Source: Demequina sp. NBRC 110056
Lineage (GTDB): Bacteria > Actinomycetota > Actinomycetes > Actinomycetales > Demequinaceae
DNA: 64,000 nt
NCBI RefSeq assembly: GCF_002090155.1
Contig: NZ_BBRM01000004.1
Span: forward strand, 62,001 to 126,000
Reading direction: 5' to 3'
Below the pieces are notes generated by a model. It worked only from the letters and a program-made list of their open reading frames with translations. It made no database searches and was not told where the DNA came from. The position numbers and the translations under genes are program-made. Shown in pieces: positions 51,725 to 62,040 of this stretch (positions are counted from its first letter, which is position 1; every line of letters begins with the position of its first letter).

Positions 51725-53932
51725 CTAGCTCACGGGCATCTCGAACGAGGCGAGGGCACCGCGCGGTCCATGCAGCCGCTGCGCCGGCTCGAAGTCCTCG
51801 CCGAGGATGATCGTGCGCACGATGCGCTCGGAAGCGCGACCATCATCGTACTCGCAGAAGATCGACTGGAACGCCTGGAGCGCCTCTGCCGCCGAAGGCG
51901 ACTCGTAGCTCCGGCCAGCGAGCGAAGCGTGCAGCTCATCCTGCGAACGCACCACCACACCAGGGGCGTCCACGGTGATGTCGAAGTAGGTCCCGCGCAT
52001 CGCGCGATAGGTGTCCCAGTCGGCGGCGAAGATGATGATGGGGCGGCCCAAGTTGGCGAAGTCGAACATCGCGCTCGAGTAGTCCGTGATCAGGACGTCG
52101 GCCGCGAGGTAGAGCTCCTCCACCTCCCGCACACCCGAGACGTCCTTCACTCGCGAGAGCCCCAGCGCGCGGCTCGTCGTCCCATAGAAGTGATGTCCGC
52201 GGGTGAGGATCACGGTGTTCTCGTCCGTGGCCGCCTCGAGAGCGGCGAGGTCGATCGACCACGACATCGTCTTCTGGTTGTCGCGGTGAGTCGGCATGTA
52301 GAGGACGACCCGCTTGTCCTCATCGATCCCGAGTGCGCGGCGTGCGGCGGCGACCGAGGCGGGCGCCGGGTTCACCAACACGTCATTGCGCGGGTATCCG
52401 GAGTCGAGGATGGTCACCGCCGATGGGAACGCGTGCCCCCAGATCTCGCGCGAGTACGTGTTGGACACGAGCTCGTAGTCCCACTTCGCGCAACGACCCA
52501 GCAGCCACCACCGCTCGTTTGACTTGCCGGGTGTGTCCACGCCCATGTGCTTGAGCGGAGTGCCGTGCTGCATCTGGATGACCTTCTGCCCTGGCCGCTT
52601 GGTGAACCAGCCGGGGAAGTTGACGTCGTCGAAGAAGAAGGCTCCGCGGGCGAGCATCTCGTAGTACTTGTTCGAACCGATGACCGCATACTCGACGCCC
52701 TTCGGAACGCGCCCGGCCTGGTCCGCCTTGACGATCCATACCTGCCGGTACGACGGATCGATCCGCTCGAGAGCGCGCGCCACCGCGAGCGGGTTGAGCT
52801 GGGGTGCGAGCCCCCACATGGAGGAGAACACGACGAGCTTGGGATCGACGCGAGTCCACCGTCGGTAGTAGTTGTAGAAGCGCTGATGGTGGTAGAACTC
52901 GCGGGCCTTGTCGCGCGGCACCTCCAGCAACCACTTCTTGAGGTTCGGCGTGTCGGGTCGCAGGCCACGCAACCGCTCCGCGCGGCGCGTGCCCGCATAG
53001 GACCGGTCCCACAGGTCTCGCACGATCTGCGGTTCTTCTGGGAGAGCCGAGATGAACGCCGGACCCGCGTGCTTGCGCAACCACTGTCGAGCGCTCTCGT
53101 AGTACGCGCGGTGCGACCCCTTGGGCAGGCGGTACGAGCCCTCCTCAAGGAGGAACACGACATTCTGCAGCGCCCGCCGCAGGATCGCATCACGCATGTC
53201 CGAGCTGATCTCGTCGCGGGCCTCAAGCCGCTCCATGAGCAGCTCGACCTGATCGATGAGCTGAAGGTGGCGCGCATCGGTCGAGCGGAGGATCGACCCA
53301 GAAAGCCGCTGACGGTAGGCGTAGAGGGGCTCCTCGATCACCCGGATGCGCTCGGCGAGGGCGAGGGCCGGATACGTGACGGGAACATCTTCGTAGTAGC
53401 CGACCGGAAAGCTGAGCTGGTTCTCGCGCAGGAACGCCGTTCGATACACCTTGTTCCACGCGACGTTGAGAACTTCAAGGAGCTCTGGTGACGCCTCGAG
53501 CGTGGTGTTGCCGCGCGCGGCCAGCCCATCGAGCTTGTTGGAGGCCGTTCGGGTGCGGTGCGGATAGAGGAGCTCATGGTTGAAGACGATGAGGTCGACG
53601 TCTCCCTCATCGAGCTCCGCCTCGATGCGCGCGAGGGCTCCGCGGTTCAGGTAGTCGTCCGAGTCGACGAACATCACGTAGTCGGTCTCGACCTGCGCGA
53701 GCCCGAAGTTCCGCGCCGCGCCAAGCCCGCCGTTCTTCTCCGGACGAACGACCCGGATGCCCCCCAGAGTCTGAGCCAGCTCCTCGGCGATCGCACCGGT
53801 GTGATCGGTGGAGCAGTCATCGACGACGATCACGTCGATGTCGTCGCCCTCGATGTCGACGAGCGACTGCAGGCACTCCCGCAGATAGGGCTCGACATTG
53901 TAGGCAGGGACGACGATGGACAGGTTAGGCAT
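51725..53932 (-). CDS. Bifunctional GT2 glycosyltransferase / glycerophosphotransferase, copy B
   Basis: A 735-residue fusion with the same layout as the following gene. The GT2 domain has LSIVVPAYNVEPYLRECL, VIVVDDCSTDHT and FVDSDDYL; the linker contains YYNYYRRW-like aromatic residues; the glycerophosphotransferase domain has IQMQHGTPLKHMGVDTPGK, GYPRNDVL, VLITDYSSAMFDF and GRPIIIFAADWDTY. The two copies share motif spacing throughout, so they arose by duplication and may add alternating units. The start ATG 53932 fits a leaderless promoter (TACTGT ending 7 bases upstream); GTG 53941 would overlap that box. It is 38 bases upstream of copy A. Confidence 0.9.
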   Translation of the reverse strand: MPNLSIVVPAYNVEPYLRECLQSLVDIEGDDIDVIVVDDCSTDHTGAIAEELAQTLGGIRVVRPEKNGGLGAARNFGLAQVETDYVMFVDSDDYLNRGALARIEAELDEGDVDLIVFNHELLYPHRTRTASNKLDGLAARGNTTLEASPELLEVLNVAWNKVYRTAFLRENQLSFPVGYYEDVPVTYPALALAERIRVIEEPLYAYRQRLSGSILRSTDARHLQLIDQVELLMERLEARDEISSDMRDAILRRALQNVVFLLEEGSYRLPKGSHRAYYESARQWLRKHAGPAFISALPEEPQIVRDLWDRSYAGTRRAERLRGLRPDTPNLKKWLLEVPRDKAREFYHHQRFYNYYRRWTRVDPKLVVFSSMWGLAPQLNPLAVARALERIDPSYRQVWIVKADQAGRVPKGVEYAVIGSNKYYEMLARGAFFFDDVNFPGWFTKRPGQKVIQMQHGTPLKHMGVDTPGKSNERWWLLGRCAKWDYELVSNTYSREIWGHAFPSAVTILDSGYPRNDVLVNPAPASVAAARRALGIDEDKRVVLYMPTHRDNQKTMSWSIDLAALEAATDENTVILTRGHHFYGTTSRALGLSRVKDVSGVREVEELYLAADVLITDYSSAMFDFANLGRPIIIFAADWDTYRAMRGTYFDITVDAPGVVVRSQDELHASLAGRSYESPSAAEALQAFQSIFCEYDDGRASERIVRTIILGEDFEPAQRLHGPRGALASFEMPVS

Positions 53933-54057
53933 GGCGTTCACAGTAGTCGAGAAACCCTCGCCAGCCCGATGCGAGCACGCCGCTCGCCCCCGTGACGCCT
54001 ATGCTTGCTTGGCAGAAGTTGACCGACGAATCGATCGCGTACGTGCAAGGAGCTGTT

Positions 54058-55083
54058 GTGACAAAGAAGGCGTTCATCACTGGTGTGACGGGTCAGGATG
54101 GTTCGTATCTGGCGGAGTTGCTGCTCGCGAAGGGCTATGAGGTTCATGGTCTGATTCGTCGTGCGTCGACGTTCAACACGTCGCGGATCGATCACCTGTA
54201 TACCGATCCGCACAATCCGGATGCGAAGTTCTTCCTCCACTACGGCGACCTGTCTGATGGTTCGCGTCTGGTGTCTCTGCTGCATGACATCAACCCTGAC
54301 GAGGTGTACAACCTTGCCGCGCAGTCGCATGTGCGGGTGAGCTTTGATGAGCCTGAGCACACCGGTGATGTGACCGGTATCGGTTCGATGCGGATGCTGG
54401 AGGCGGTGCGTAAGGCGGGTATTCACTGCCGGTTCTATCAGGCGTCGACCTCGGAGATGTTTGGTGCGACGCCGCCGCCGCAAGGTGAGGACACCCCGTT
54501 CTACCCCCGCAGTCCTTATGGTGCCGCGAAGGTGTACTCGTACTGGGTCACCAAGAACTACCGTGAGGGTTACGGGATGTTCGCCGTCAACGGCATCTTG
54601 TTCAACCACGAGTCTCCCCGTCGTGGTGAGACGTTCGTGACCCGCAAGATCACTCGCGCGGTGGCACGCATCAAGGCCGGCGTCCAGAACGAGCTGTGGC
54701 TGGGCAACCTCGATGCGATCCGTGACTGGGGCTACGCCGCCGAATATGCCGAGGGCATGTGGCGCATGCTGCAGGTCGACGAGCCCGAGGACTACGTGCT
54801 GGCCACCGGCGTCGGCATCACGGTGCGCGACTTCTTGGATGCCTCGTTCGAGCACGTGGGGCTGAACTGGCAGGACCACGTCAAGTTCGACGAGCGCTAC
54901 CTACGCCCCACCGAGGTCGACGCTCTCATCGGTGACCCGACCAAGGCGGAGAAGAACCTGGGTTGGAAGGCCACCGTCCACTCGGCAGACTTGGCCCGCC
55001 TCATGGTCGACGCTGACATCCAGGCCCTAGCCCATGAAGGCAAGCCCTGGATCGACACCGTGCAGCTCGACACCTACAAGTAG
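54058..55083 (+). CDS. gmd: GDP-mannose 4,6-dehydratase
   Basis: A 341-residue SDR enzyme making GDP-4-keto-6-deoxymannose. NADP loop [32 protein letters not shown], the catalytic Thr/Ser in [10 protein letters not shown] and the Tyr-Lys pair in [15 protein letters not shown] are all present. GTG 54058 has AAGGAG 5-6 bases upstream. The first 150 codons use many T-ending codons (GGT, CGT, GAT, TCT), whereas the rest is C-ending like the genome, so the gene looks mosaic. A TATGCT box near 53998 may be its promoter. Confidence 0.96.
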   Translation: MTKKAFITGVTGQDGSYLAELLLAKGYEVHGLIRRASTFNTSRIDHLYTDPHNPDAKFFLHYGDLSDGSRLVSLLHDINPDEVYNLAAQSHVRVSFDEPEHTGDVTGIGSMRMLEAVRKAGIHCRFYQASTSEMFGATPPPQGEDTPFYPRSPYGAAKVYSYWVTKNYREGYGMFAVNGILFNHESPRRGETFVTRKITRAVARIKAGVQNELWLGNLDAIRDWGYAAEYAEGMWRMLQVDEPEDYVLATGVGITVRDFLDASFEHVGLNWQDHVKFDERYLRPTEVDALIGDPTKAEKNLGWKATVHSADLARLMVDADIQALAHEGKPWIDTVQLDTYK

Positions 55084-55089
55084 GCATCC

Positions 55090-56094
55090 ATGGCTGACCG
55101 CATCGATGATGGGCCGCGCCTCAGCGACGACGTGACCTTCACCCCCGGCCCCCTGGACCGCTCTGCGGCCGTCTATGTCGCCGGCCACCGCGGCCTCGTC
55201 GGCTCGGCGATCGTGCGCCGCCTCGAGGCAGCCGGGTTCACCACCATCATCGGCCGCACCTCCACAGAGCTCGACCTCAAAGACCGCGAGCAGGTGTTCG
55301 CCTTCATGCGCGACATCCAGCCCCGCTACGTGGTCCTGGCCGCAGCGAAGGTCGGCGGGATCCTCGCGAACAACACCTACCCCGTCGAGTTCCTCTCGGA
55401 CAACATCCGCATCCAAACCAACGTCATCGACGCCGCGCTGGACACCGACGTGGAGCGGCTGCTGTTCCTGGGCTCCTCGTGCATCTACCCCAAGATGGCG
55501 ACCCAGCCCATCACCGAAGACGCCCTCCACACCGGGTATCTGGAGCACACCAACGACGCCTACGCGATCGCGAAGATCGCCGGCATCATGCACATCCAAG
55601 CCGCCAGACGCCAGTACGGCAAAGCATGGATCTCCGCCATGCCCACCAACCTGTATGGCCCCAACGACAACTTCTCCCCCACCGGCTCCCACGTCCTACC
55701 CGCACTGATCCGCCGCTACCACGAAGCGGTCCAGACCGGCGCGAGCGAGGTCACCAACTGGGGCACCGGCACCCCCCGCCGTGAATTCCTCCACGTCGAC
55801 GACATGGCCGACGCCTGCCTGCACCTGCTCGAACACTACGACGGACCCCAACAAGTCAACGTCGGCACCGGCACCGACGTCACCATCCACGACATCGCCG
55901 CCACCATCGCAAACGTCACCGGCTACACCGGCACCACCTCGTGGGACACGTCAAAGCCCGACGGCACACCCCAAAAGCTCCTCGACGTGTCCAAACTCGC
56001 CAACGCCAGCTGGACCGCCAACATCACCCTCGAAGACGGACTCCAGCAGACCTACCAGTGGTTCCTCGACCACCAGGACAACTACCGCAGCTGA
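55090..56094 (+). CDS. fcl: GDP-L-fucose synthase
   Basis: A 334-residue epimerase/reductase completing GDP-L-fucose synthesis. NADP site VYVAGHRGLVGSAIVRRLE begins near residue 28, after an N-terminal extension of about 25 residues. The active site shows FLGSSCIYPKMA and the Tyr-Lys pair in NDAYAIAKIAG. It starts 6 bases after gmd, so the two form an operon. The 3' half is exceptionally C-rich with CAA/AAA codons, different in style from neighbours. GDP-fucose would feed the GT2 or GT61 transferases nearby. Confidence 0.95.
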   Translation: MADRIDDGPRLSDDVTFTPGPLDRSAAVYVAGHRGLVGSAIVRRLEAAGFTTIIGRTSTELDLKDREQVFAFMRDIQPRYVVLAAAKVGGILANNTYPVEFLSDNIRIQTNVIDAALDTDVERLLFLGSSCIYPKMATQPITEDALHTGYLEHTNDAYAIAKIAGIMHIQAARRQYGKAWISAMPTNLYGPNDNFSPTGSHVLPALIRRYHEAVQTGASEVTNWGTGTPRREFLHVDDMADACLHLLEHYDGPQQVNVGTGTDVTIHDIAATIANVTGYTGTTSWDTSKPDGTPQKLLDVSKLANASWTANITLEDGLQQTYQWFLDHQDNYRS

Positions 56095-56108
56095 CGTCGT
56101 CCTCCAGG

Positions 56109-57218
56109 TCACCGTGCAGGTTCGACCCCGCTGACCTGGAGCGCACCTCGTAGGTGCGCCGGGTCGATGGTGAAGTTTGCTCGCCAGTCGTTCGTGACGG
56201 ACTGACCGCGCACCCCGGTGAACGACATTCCGCTCGACACGGCCAACGTCGCGAAGTACGGCATGGTCTGGCCCGTGGGCATCAGCTCGATCAGCGCCGC
56301 ACCAGGAGCGCAGACCCCGAGATCGGCGAGGTTCGACCCGTGAGCGCCGATCACCACGTCGGCGCCAGCGAAGTCCGCCGGAGGGAAGTCCGAAGAGCGC
56401 GGCTCGTACACCTCGAGTCCATACTCGTCGACGACCGGCTGCAACTCCTCGAGGTTGTCGACCGCCCTCTCTTCGCCAGTGCGCAGCATCAGCAGACGAC
56501 GACCCGACCCGCGAGGTTCGATGCCAGCCGCCCGCATCATGACCGCTGGGTGACGGGAGTAGTGGCGGAACACTCCAGGAAGGGTCGTCTGCACCAGCTC
56601 CGCGCACTCCACGTTCGTTCGTTCATCGACCGGCGTGACGATGCGAGGGTCGATGCCCAGGCCTGAGAGGAGGCGGCCGAAGGACTTCGGGTAGAACTGG
56701 GGCGCGAGCACCCGGTCGATCGTGTCGAGCGGGAAACCCGCCTCGATCAGAAGCCCGATCCGGCCGAGCCCATCGAGGAGACCGTGGCCGTAGTTGCCCT
56801 TCCACGCGAAGGTCGTCGCAAGGTTGAGGACACGACCGTCGACTCGTTCGACGGGACGCACGGCCATAGTCTCGGCGTAGTACTTGAACCGAGGCTCCAG
56901 ATGCAGCAGCTGCGCATCCACGATGAACTCTCCAGCGCGTGTCTGGACGTAGCCCTGGCGCCCATAGACACGTGCTCCCTTGACCACCGCGAAGCCGAGA
57001 TCTGGGAACTGCCACCGCAGCCCACGCTTGAACGGGATCGGGGCACCGTCAAAGTACGTGAGGGAGGTCCAGTCGCGCCGGCCAGCGGCCTCGACCTTGG
57101 TGTAGCGACCTTCGGCGACCATCGACAGGCGCGTCGCGCTCGACGGACGATGAGCCCTGCCGCCGGAGATGCTCGGGCGGCGGCGCGGACCAGTGTCCCG
57201 CCTCATGAGCGCGCGCAT
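56109..57218 (-). CDS. Glycosyltransferase family 61 (DUF563) protein
   Basis: A 369-residue probable glycosyltransferase. The GT61 pattern includes KGNYGHGLLDGLGRIGLL, YPKSFGRLLSGLGI, LLMLRTGEERAVDN, PADFAGADVVIGAHGSNLADLGVCAPGAALIEL. No membrane segment or signal peptide is seen. A basic N-terminus (RRDTGPRRRP) may aid membrane contact. GAGAGGGA 5 bases upstream supports ATG 57218. It is convergent with fcl (14-base gap) and belongs with the surface-polymer genes. Confidence 0.85.
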   Translation of the reverse strand: MRALMRRDTGPRRRPSISGGRAHRPSSATRLSMVAEGRYTKVEAAGRRDWTSLTYFDGAPIPFKRGLRWQFPDLGFAVVKGARVYGRQGYVQTRAGEFIVDAQLLHLEPRFKYYAETMAVRPVERVDGRVLNLATTFAWKGNYGHGLLDGLGRIGLLIEAGFPLDTIDRVLAPQFYPKSFGRLLSGLGIDPRIVTPVDERTNVECAELVQTTLPGVFRHYSRHPAVMMRAAGIEPRGSGRRLLMLRTGEERAVDNLEELQPVVDEYGLEVYEPRSSDFPPADFAGADVVIGAHGSNLADLGVCAPGAALIELMPTGQTMPYFATLAVSSGMSFTGVRGQSVTNDWRANFTIDPAHLRGALQVSGVEPAR

Positions 57219-57269
57219 GGACGTCCCTCTCGACTCGAGTGAGCGGCGCAGTGACGACCGACGGTCGCC

Positions 57270-58319
<1,050 letters not shown>

Positions 58320-59537
58320 TCAGGCCAGGCGCGCGGCCAGGTTCTGGTCGAGGGTCGCGAGGAACTCCTCGGTGGTCTGCCACTCCTGGTCGGGGCCGAC
58401 GAGCAGGGCGAGGTCCTTGGTCATCGCGCCCGACTCGACGGACTTCACGATGACGTCCTCGAGGGTCTCGGCGAAGCCGGTGACCTCGGGGGTGCCGTCG
58501 AGCTTGCCGCGGTGCTTGAGGCCACCGGTCCAGGCGAAGATCGACGCGATCGGGTTGGTCGAGGTGGGCTTGCCCGCCTGGTGCTGGCGGAAGTGACGGG
58601 TCACGGTGCCGTGCGCAGCCTCGGCCTCGACGGTCTTGCCGTCCGGGGTCATGAGCACCGAGGTCATGAGGCCGAGCGAGCCGAAGCCCTGCGCGACGGT
58701 GTCGGACTGGACATCGCCGTCGTAGTTCTTGCACGCCCAGACGTAGCCGCCCTCCCACTTCATGGCCGCGGCGACCATGTCGTCGATGAGGCGGTGCTCG
58801 TAGGTGAGCCCCGCGGCCTCGAACTCGGCCTTGAACTCGCGCTCGAAGACGTCGGCGAAGATGTCCTTGAAGGCGCCGTCGTAGGCCTTGAGGATGGTGT
58901 TCTTGGTCGACATGTACACGGGGTAGCCGCGCTGCAGGCCGTACGAGAAGGACGCGCGCGCGAAGTCCTCGATGGACTTGTTGTAGTTGTACATGCCCAT
59001 CGCGACGCCGCCGTCGGGACCGTAGTTCGCGACCACATGCTCGATGGGCTCGGAGCCGTCCTCGGGAGTGAAGGTGACGGTGAGCTGACCGGCGCCGGGC
59101 ACCTTGAAGTTGGTGGCCTTGTACTGGTCGCCGTGGGCGTGGCGTCCGATGATGATCGGCTTGGTCCATCCGGGCACCAGGCGCGGGATGTTCGAGATGA
59201 TGATCGGCTCACGGAACACGACGCCGCCAAGGATGTTGCGGATCGTGCCGTTGGGGCTCACCCACATCTTCTTGAGCCCGAACTCCTCGACGCGCGCCTC
59301 GTCCGGCGTGATCGTCGCGCACTTGACGCCGACACCGTGCTGCTTGATGGCGTTCGCGGCGTCGATGGTGATCTGGTCGTCCGTCGCGTCGCGCGACTCG
59401 ATGCCGAGGTCGTAGTACTCGAGGTCCACGTCGAGGTAGGGGTGGATCAGGCGGTCCTTGATGAACTGCCAGATGATCCGCGTCATCTCGTCGCCGTCGA
59501 GCTCGACGACCTTGCCTTCGACCTTGATCTTCGCCAT
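58320..59537 (-). CDS. icd: NADP-dependent isocitrate dehydrogenase (homodimeric type II)
   Basis: A 405-residue TCA-cycle enzyme. It is the type shared with eukaryotes: [94 protein letters not shown] 59537 has GAGG 6 bases upstream. A TAGGCT box (59579-59584 on the minus strand) is a possible -10, giving a leader of about 36 bases. Confidence 0.96.
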   Translation of the reverse strand: MAKIKVEGKVVELDGDEMTRIIWQFIKDRLIHPYLDVDLEYYDLGIESRDATDDQITIDAANAIKQHGVGVKCATITPDEARVEEFGLKKMWVSPNGTIRNILGGVVFREPIIISNIPRLVPGWTKPIIIGRHAHGDQYKATNFKVPGAGQLTVTFTPEDGSEPIEHVVANYGPDGGVAMGMYNYNKSIEDFARASFSYGLQRGYPVYMSTKNTILKAYDGAFKDIFADVFEREFKAEFEAAGLTYEHRLIDDMVAAAMKWEGGYVWACKNYDGDVQSDTVAQGFGSLGLMTSVLMTPDGKTVEAEAAHGTVTRHFRQHQAGKPTSTNPIASIFAWTGGLKHRGKLDGTPEVTGFAETLEDVIVKSVESGAMTKDLALLVGPDQEWQTTEEFLATLDQNLAARLA

Positions 59538-59670
59538 GGGGTGCCTCACGTCCGTCTAGGGGTCCGGGTTCGGGGTCGAGCCTAGTCCACTCGCCACACG
59601 GGCAGGTCGCGGGCACCGGTCCCCGCCACCCTTAAGAATCGCCAATGTTGTGACGGCTACGCTGGCGCAC

Positions 59671-60750
59671 ATGGCCGCTCGCCGAAACAGCTCCATCGAA
59701 GCGCTGCGCATCGTGGCGATGCTCGGGATCGTCGCCCACCATTACGCGGTGCACGGCGGTGTCATGAGCGTCACCTTCGACAAGGATGCGGCGGTGACGC
59801 TCAGCGTCGTGAGCGCCTTCGGCAAGTGGGGCGTCGACCTCTTCGTCCTCGTCGGCGCGTACTTCATGGTGCGCAGCCCCTCGCGGGGGAAGGCCCTCGC
59901 AAGCATCTATGCGCAGGTGCTGCCGATCTCGCTGCTCATCCTCGCCGCATTCCTCGTCGCTGCGCCCGAGACCGTCGGGCTGCACGACATCAAGCGATCC
60001 GTGCTCCCGGTGATCTTCGGGCAGTACTGGTTCGTGACGGCGTACGTCATCCTCGTCCTCATCGCGCCCTACCTCGCGATCGTTGCCACAGCCATCACGA
60101 GGGTGCAGCTCGGCCGGCTCATCGCGGTGGGCGTCGTGCTCTGGAGCCTCCTGACGATGATCGACGGCGTGTGGCTCAACGTCTCGGATCTCGGCTGGTT
60201 CGTGCTGTTGTTCTTCATCGCGGCCTACATGCGGCTCCACCCGCTTCCCGGCACTCGACGAGCGTGGATCGGGGCAACGCTCGTTACCGGCATGCTGCTC
60301 ACCGCGGGCATGGCTGCTGCGACGACGCTGCGGTGGAACGCCACGGGACTTCCCGAGGATCTCGGATGGCCCCGCTGGCTCATCTCGGGCCAGTACTCGC
60401 CCGTGGCGCTCGCCTTCGCCGTCGCGCTCTTCGGTGCCGTCCTCAAGAGCCGCGAACGCCACTCTCGCGTCGTGAACTACTGGGCCGCCGCCGCGTTCGG
60501 CGTCTACCTCATCCACGACAACCCGCTCGTGCGTGGCTGGATCTGGAGCGACCTGGTCGACACGCCGCGAGCGGCCGCGCAGGACTGGCTCGCGCTCCAC
60601 GCGATCGGGGCCTCCATCGCGGTCTACGTCGCGTGCTCCGTCATCATCTTCATCCTGCAGCCGATCGTCCTGAACCCGGCGTTGAAGGCGACGACCGCGA
60701 TCCGCACCCGTGTGGAGCGTGCGCTCGCCGAGCACGATTCCCGGGTCTGA
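59671..60750 (+). CDS. Membrane acyltransferase, acyltransferase-3 family, copy 1
   Basis: A 359-residue multi-pass protein predicted to O-acylate extracellular or lipid-linked sugars. SSIEALRIVAMLGIVAHHYAVHGG carries the family histidine. GVDLFVLVGAYFMV follows, then about ten helices and VYLIHDNPLVRGW near the C-terminus. It is leaderless: TACGCT (59658-59663) ends 7 bases before ATG 59671, which is therefore preferred to an upstream ATG. The next gene is a clear paralogue. Confidence 0.87.
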   Translation: MAARRNSSIEALRIVAMLGIVAHHYAVHGGVMSVTFDKDAAVTLSVVSAFGKWGVDLFVLVGAYFMVRSPSRGKALASIYAQVLPISLLILAAFLVAAPETVGLHDIKRSVLPVIFGQYWFVTAYVILVLIAPYLAIVATAITRVQLGRLIAVGVVLWSLLTMIDGVWLNVSDLGWFVLLFFIAAYMRLHPLPGTRRAWIGATLVTGMLLTAGMAAATTLRWNATGLPEDLGWPRWLISGQYSPVALAFAVALFGAVLKSRERHSRVVNYWAAAAFGVYLIHDNPLVRGWIWSDLVDTPRAAAQDWLALHAIGASIAVYVACSVIIFILQPIVLNPALKATTAIRTRVERALAEHDSRV

Positions 60751-60815
60751 CGCGGGCCCTGCGGCCGTGCACGCGAGGGCGAGTGCAGGACGGGTGGCGG
60801 CTAGTGTCTCGTGAC

Positions 60816-61916
60816 ATGTCCACGGCGCGGAACTCTCGTTTCGAGCTCCTGCGCGTCGTCGCGATGCTCGCGATAGTGGGCCACCACTACGCGATCCACA
60901 GCGGCGTGATGTACCACACCGAATCCCGAAACACGGACCTGTTCCTGCTCAGCGCGGGCGGCTTCGGCAACTTCGGCGTCGACCTCTTCGTCCTGGTCGG
61001 CGCCTACTTCATGGTCGACCGTCCCCGGCGCGGCAAGGCACTGTCCTCGATCTACTCCCAGGCTCTCCCGGTGTCCTGGATCATCCTCGCACTCGCGCTG
61101 ACCACTGGCTTCGTCGTTCCCACGCCCACGGAGATCCGCGACGGCCTCGCTCCCGTGATCTTCGGACAGTGGTGGTTCGTCACGACGTACGTCCTGCTCA
61201 TCCTCATCGCTCCCTACCTGGCGATCGTCGCGAGGTCTCTCACGGCCGTCCAACTGCGCCGTCTCGTCCTGGGCGGAGTCGTCATGTGGAGCGTGCTCAC
61301 CATGATCGACGGGGTGACGCTCGTCCTCAGCGATCTCGCGTGGTTCGTGCTCCTCTTCTTCGCCGCCGCGTACGTCCGGCTTCACGGAGTACCAGGCTCG
61401 GCTCGCGCGTGGCTCGCGGCTGCGCTGTCATCGATCGCGGCGCTCTTCGTGCTTCTGCTCGCGGTGGGCTCGGTCAGATACGCCATCCTCGATGTCTCCA
61501 CCGCCATGACATGGCCACGCGATGAGTTCGCATCGAAGCAATCCCTGCCGACACTCGTCGCCGCGGCCTGCACGTTCGTGTGGGCAGTCAAGGGGCGACC
61601 ATGGTCGTCACGCGTCATCAACACCTGGGCCGGAGCGACGTTCGCCGTCTACCTCATCCACGACAACCGCATGCTCCGGCGGTGGCTCTGGCCCGACGTC
61701 GTCGACGCCGCCAGCGCAGCCGGGCAGTGGTGGCTTCCCCTGCACTTCGTCGCGGGCACCCTCGCCGTGTACGTCGGGTGCACCTTGGTGGTGTTCGTGC
61801 TTCAGCGCACGGTGTTTCGTTGGAGTCATCGCGCAACAGAGGCGCTGCGTCTCAGGGTTGAGCGGCGCCTCCGGTCTCCACACGACGAGCATCCGCCTGC
61901 TGCCGGGCTCACATGA
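60816..61916 (+). CDS. Membrane acyltransferase, acyltransferase-3 family, copy 2
   Basis: A 366-residue paralogue of the preceding gene with the same landmarks (FELLRVVAMLAIVGHHYAIHSG, GVDLFVLVGAYFMVDRPRRG, VYLIHDNRMLRRWLW). It has its own promoter of the leaderless type (TAGTGT, 60802-60807, ending 8 bases before the ATG), so it can be expressed independently. The open frame extends far upstream but that part is the antiframe of copy 1. Closest role: modification of the nearby wall polymer (inference). Confidence 0.87.
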   Translation: MSTARNSRFELLRVVAMLAIVGHHYAIHSGVMYHTESRNTDLFLLSAGGFGNFGVDLFVLVGAYFMVDRPRRGKALSSIYSQALPVSWIILALALTTGFVVPTPTEIRDGLAPVIFGQWWFVTTYVLLILIAPYLAIVARSLTAVQLRRLVLGGVVMWSVLTMIDGVTLVLSDLAWFVLLFFAAAYVRLHGVPGSARAWLAAALSSIAALFVLLLAVGSVRYAILDVSTAMTWPRDEFASKQSLPTLVAAACTFVWAVKGRPWSSRVINTWAGATFAVYLIHDNRMLRRWLWPDVVDAASAAGQWWLPLHFVAGTLAVYVGCTLVVFVLQRTVFRWSHRATEALRLRVERRLRSPHDEHPPAAGLT

Positions 61917-62040
61917 CAGCACGACCGGACTCGCCGCAAAGCGCATCGCCTCGTCGCGCCACCGCGCATCGGCCGCCCGTCCCTGCCAAGATCGAACCGG
62001 ACGCGCGCACGCGCGACCCCGGAACGTAAGGAGAACCGCG

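Noticed and set aside
59826-60815. Upstream extension of acyltransferase copy 2
   Set aside because: This part is an out-of-frame shadow of copy 1. Copy 2 has its own -10 box and ATG at 60816 with a correct family N-terminus.
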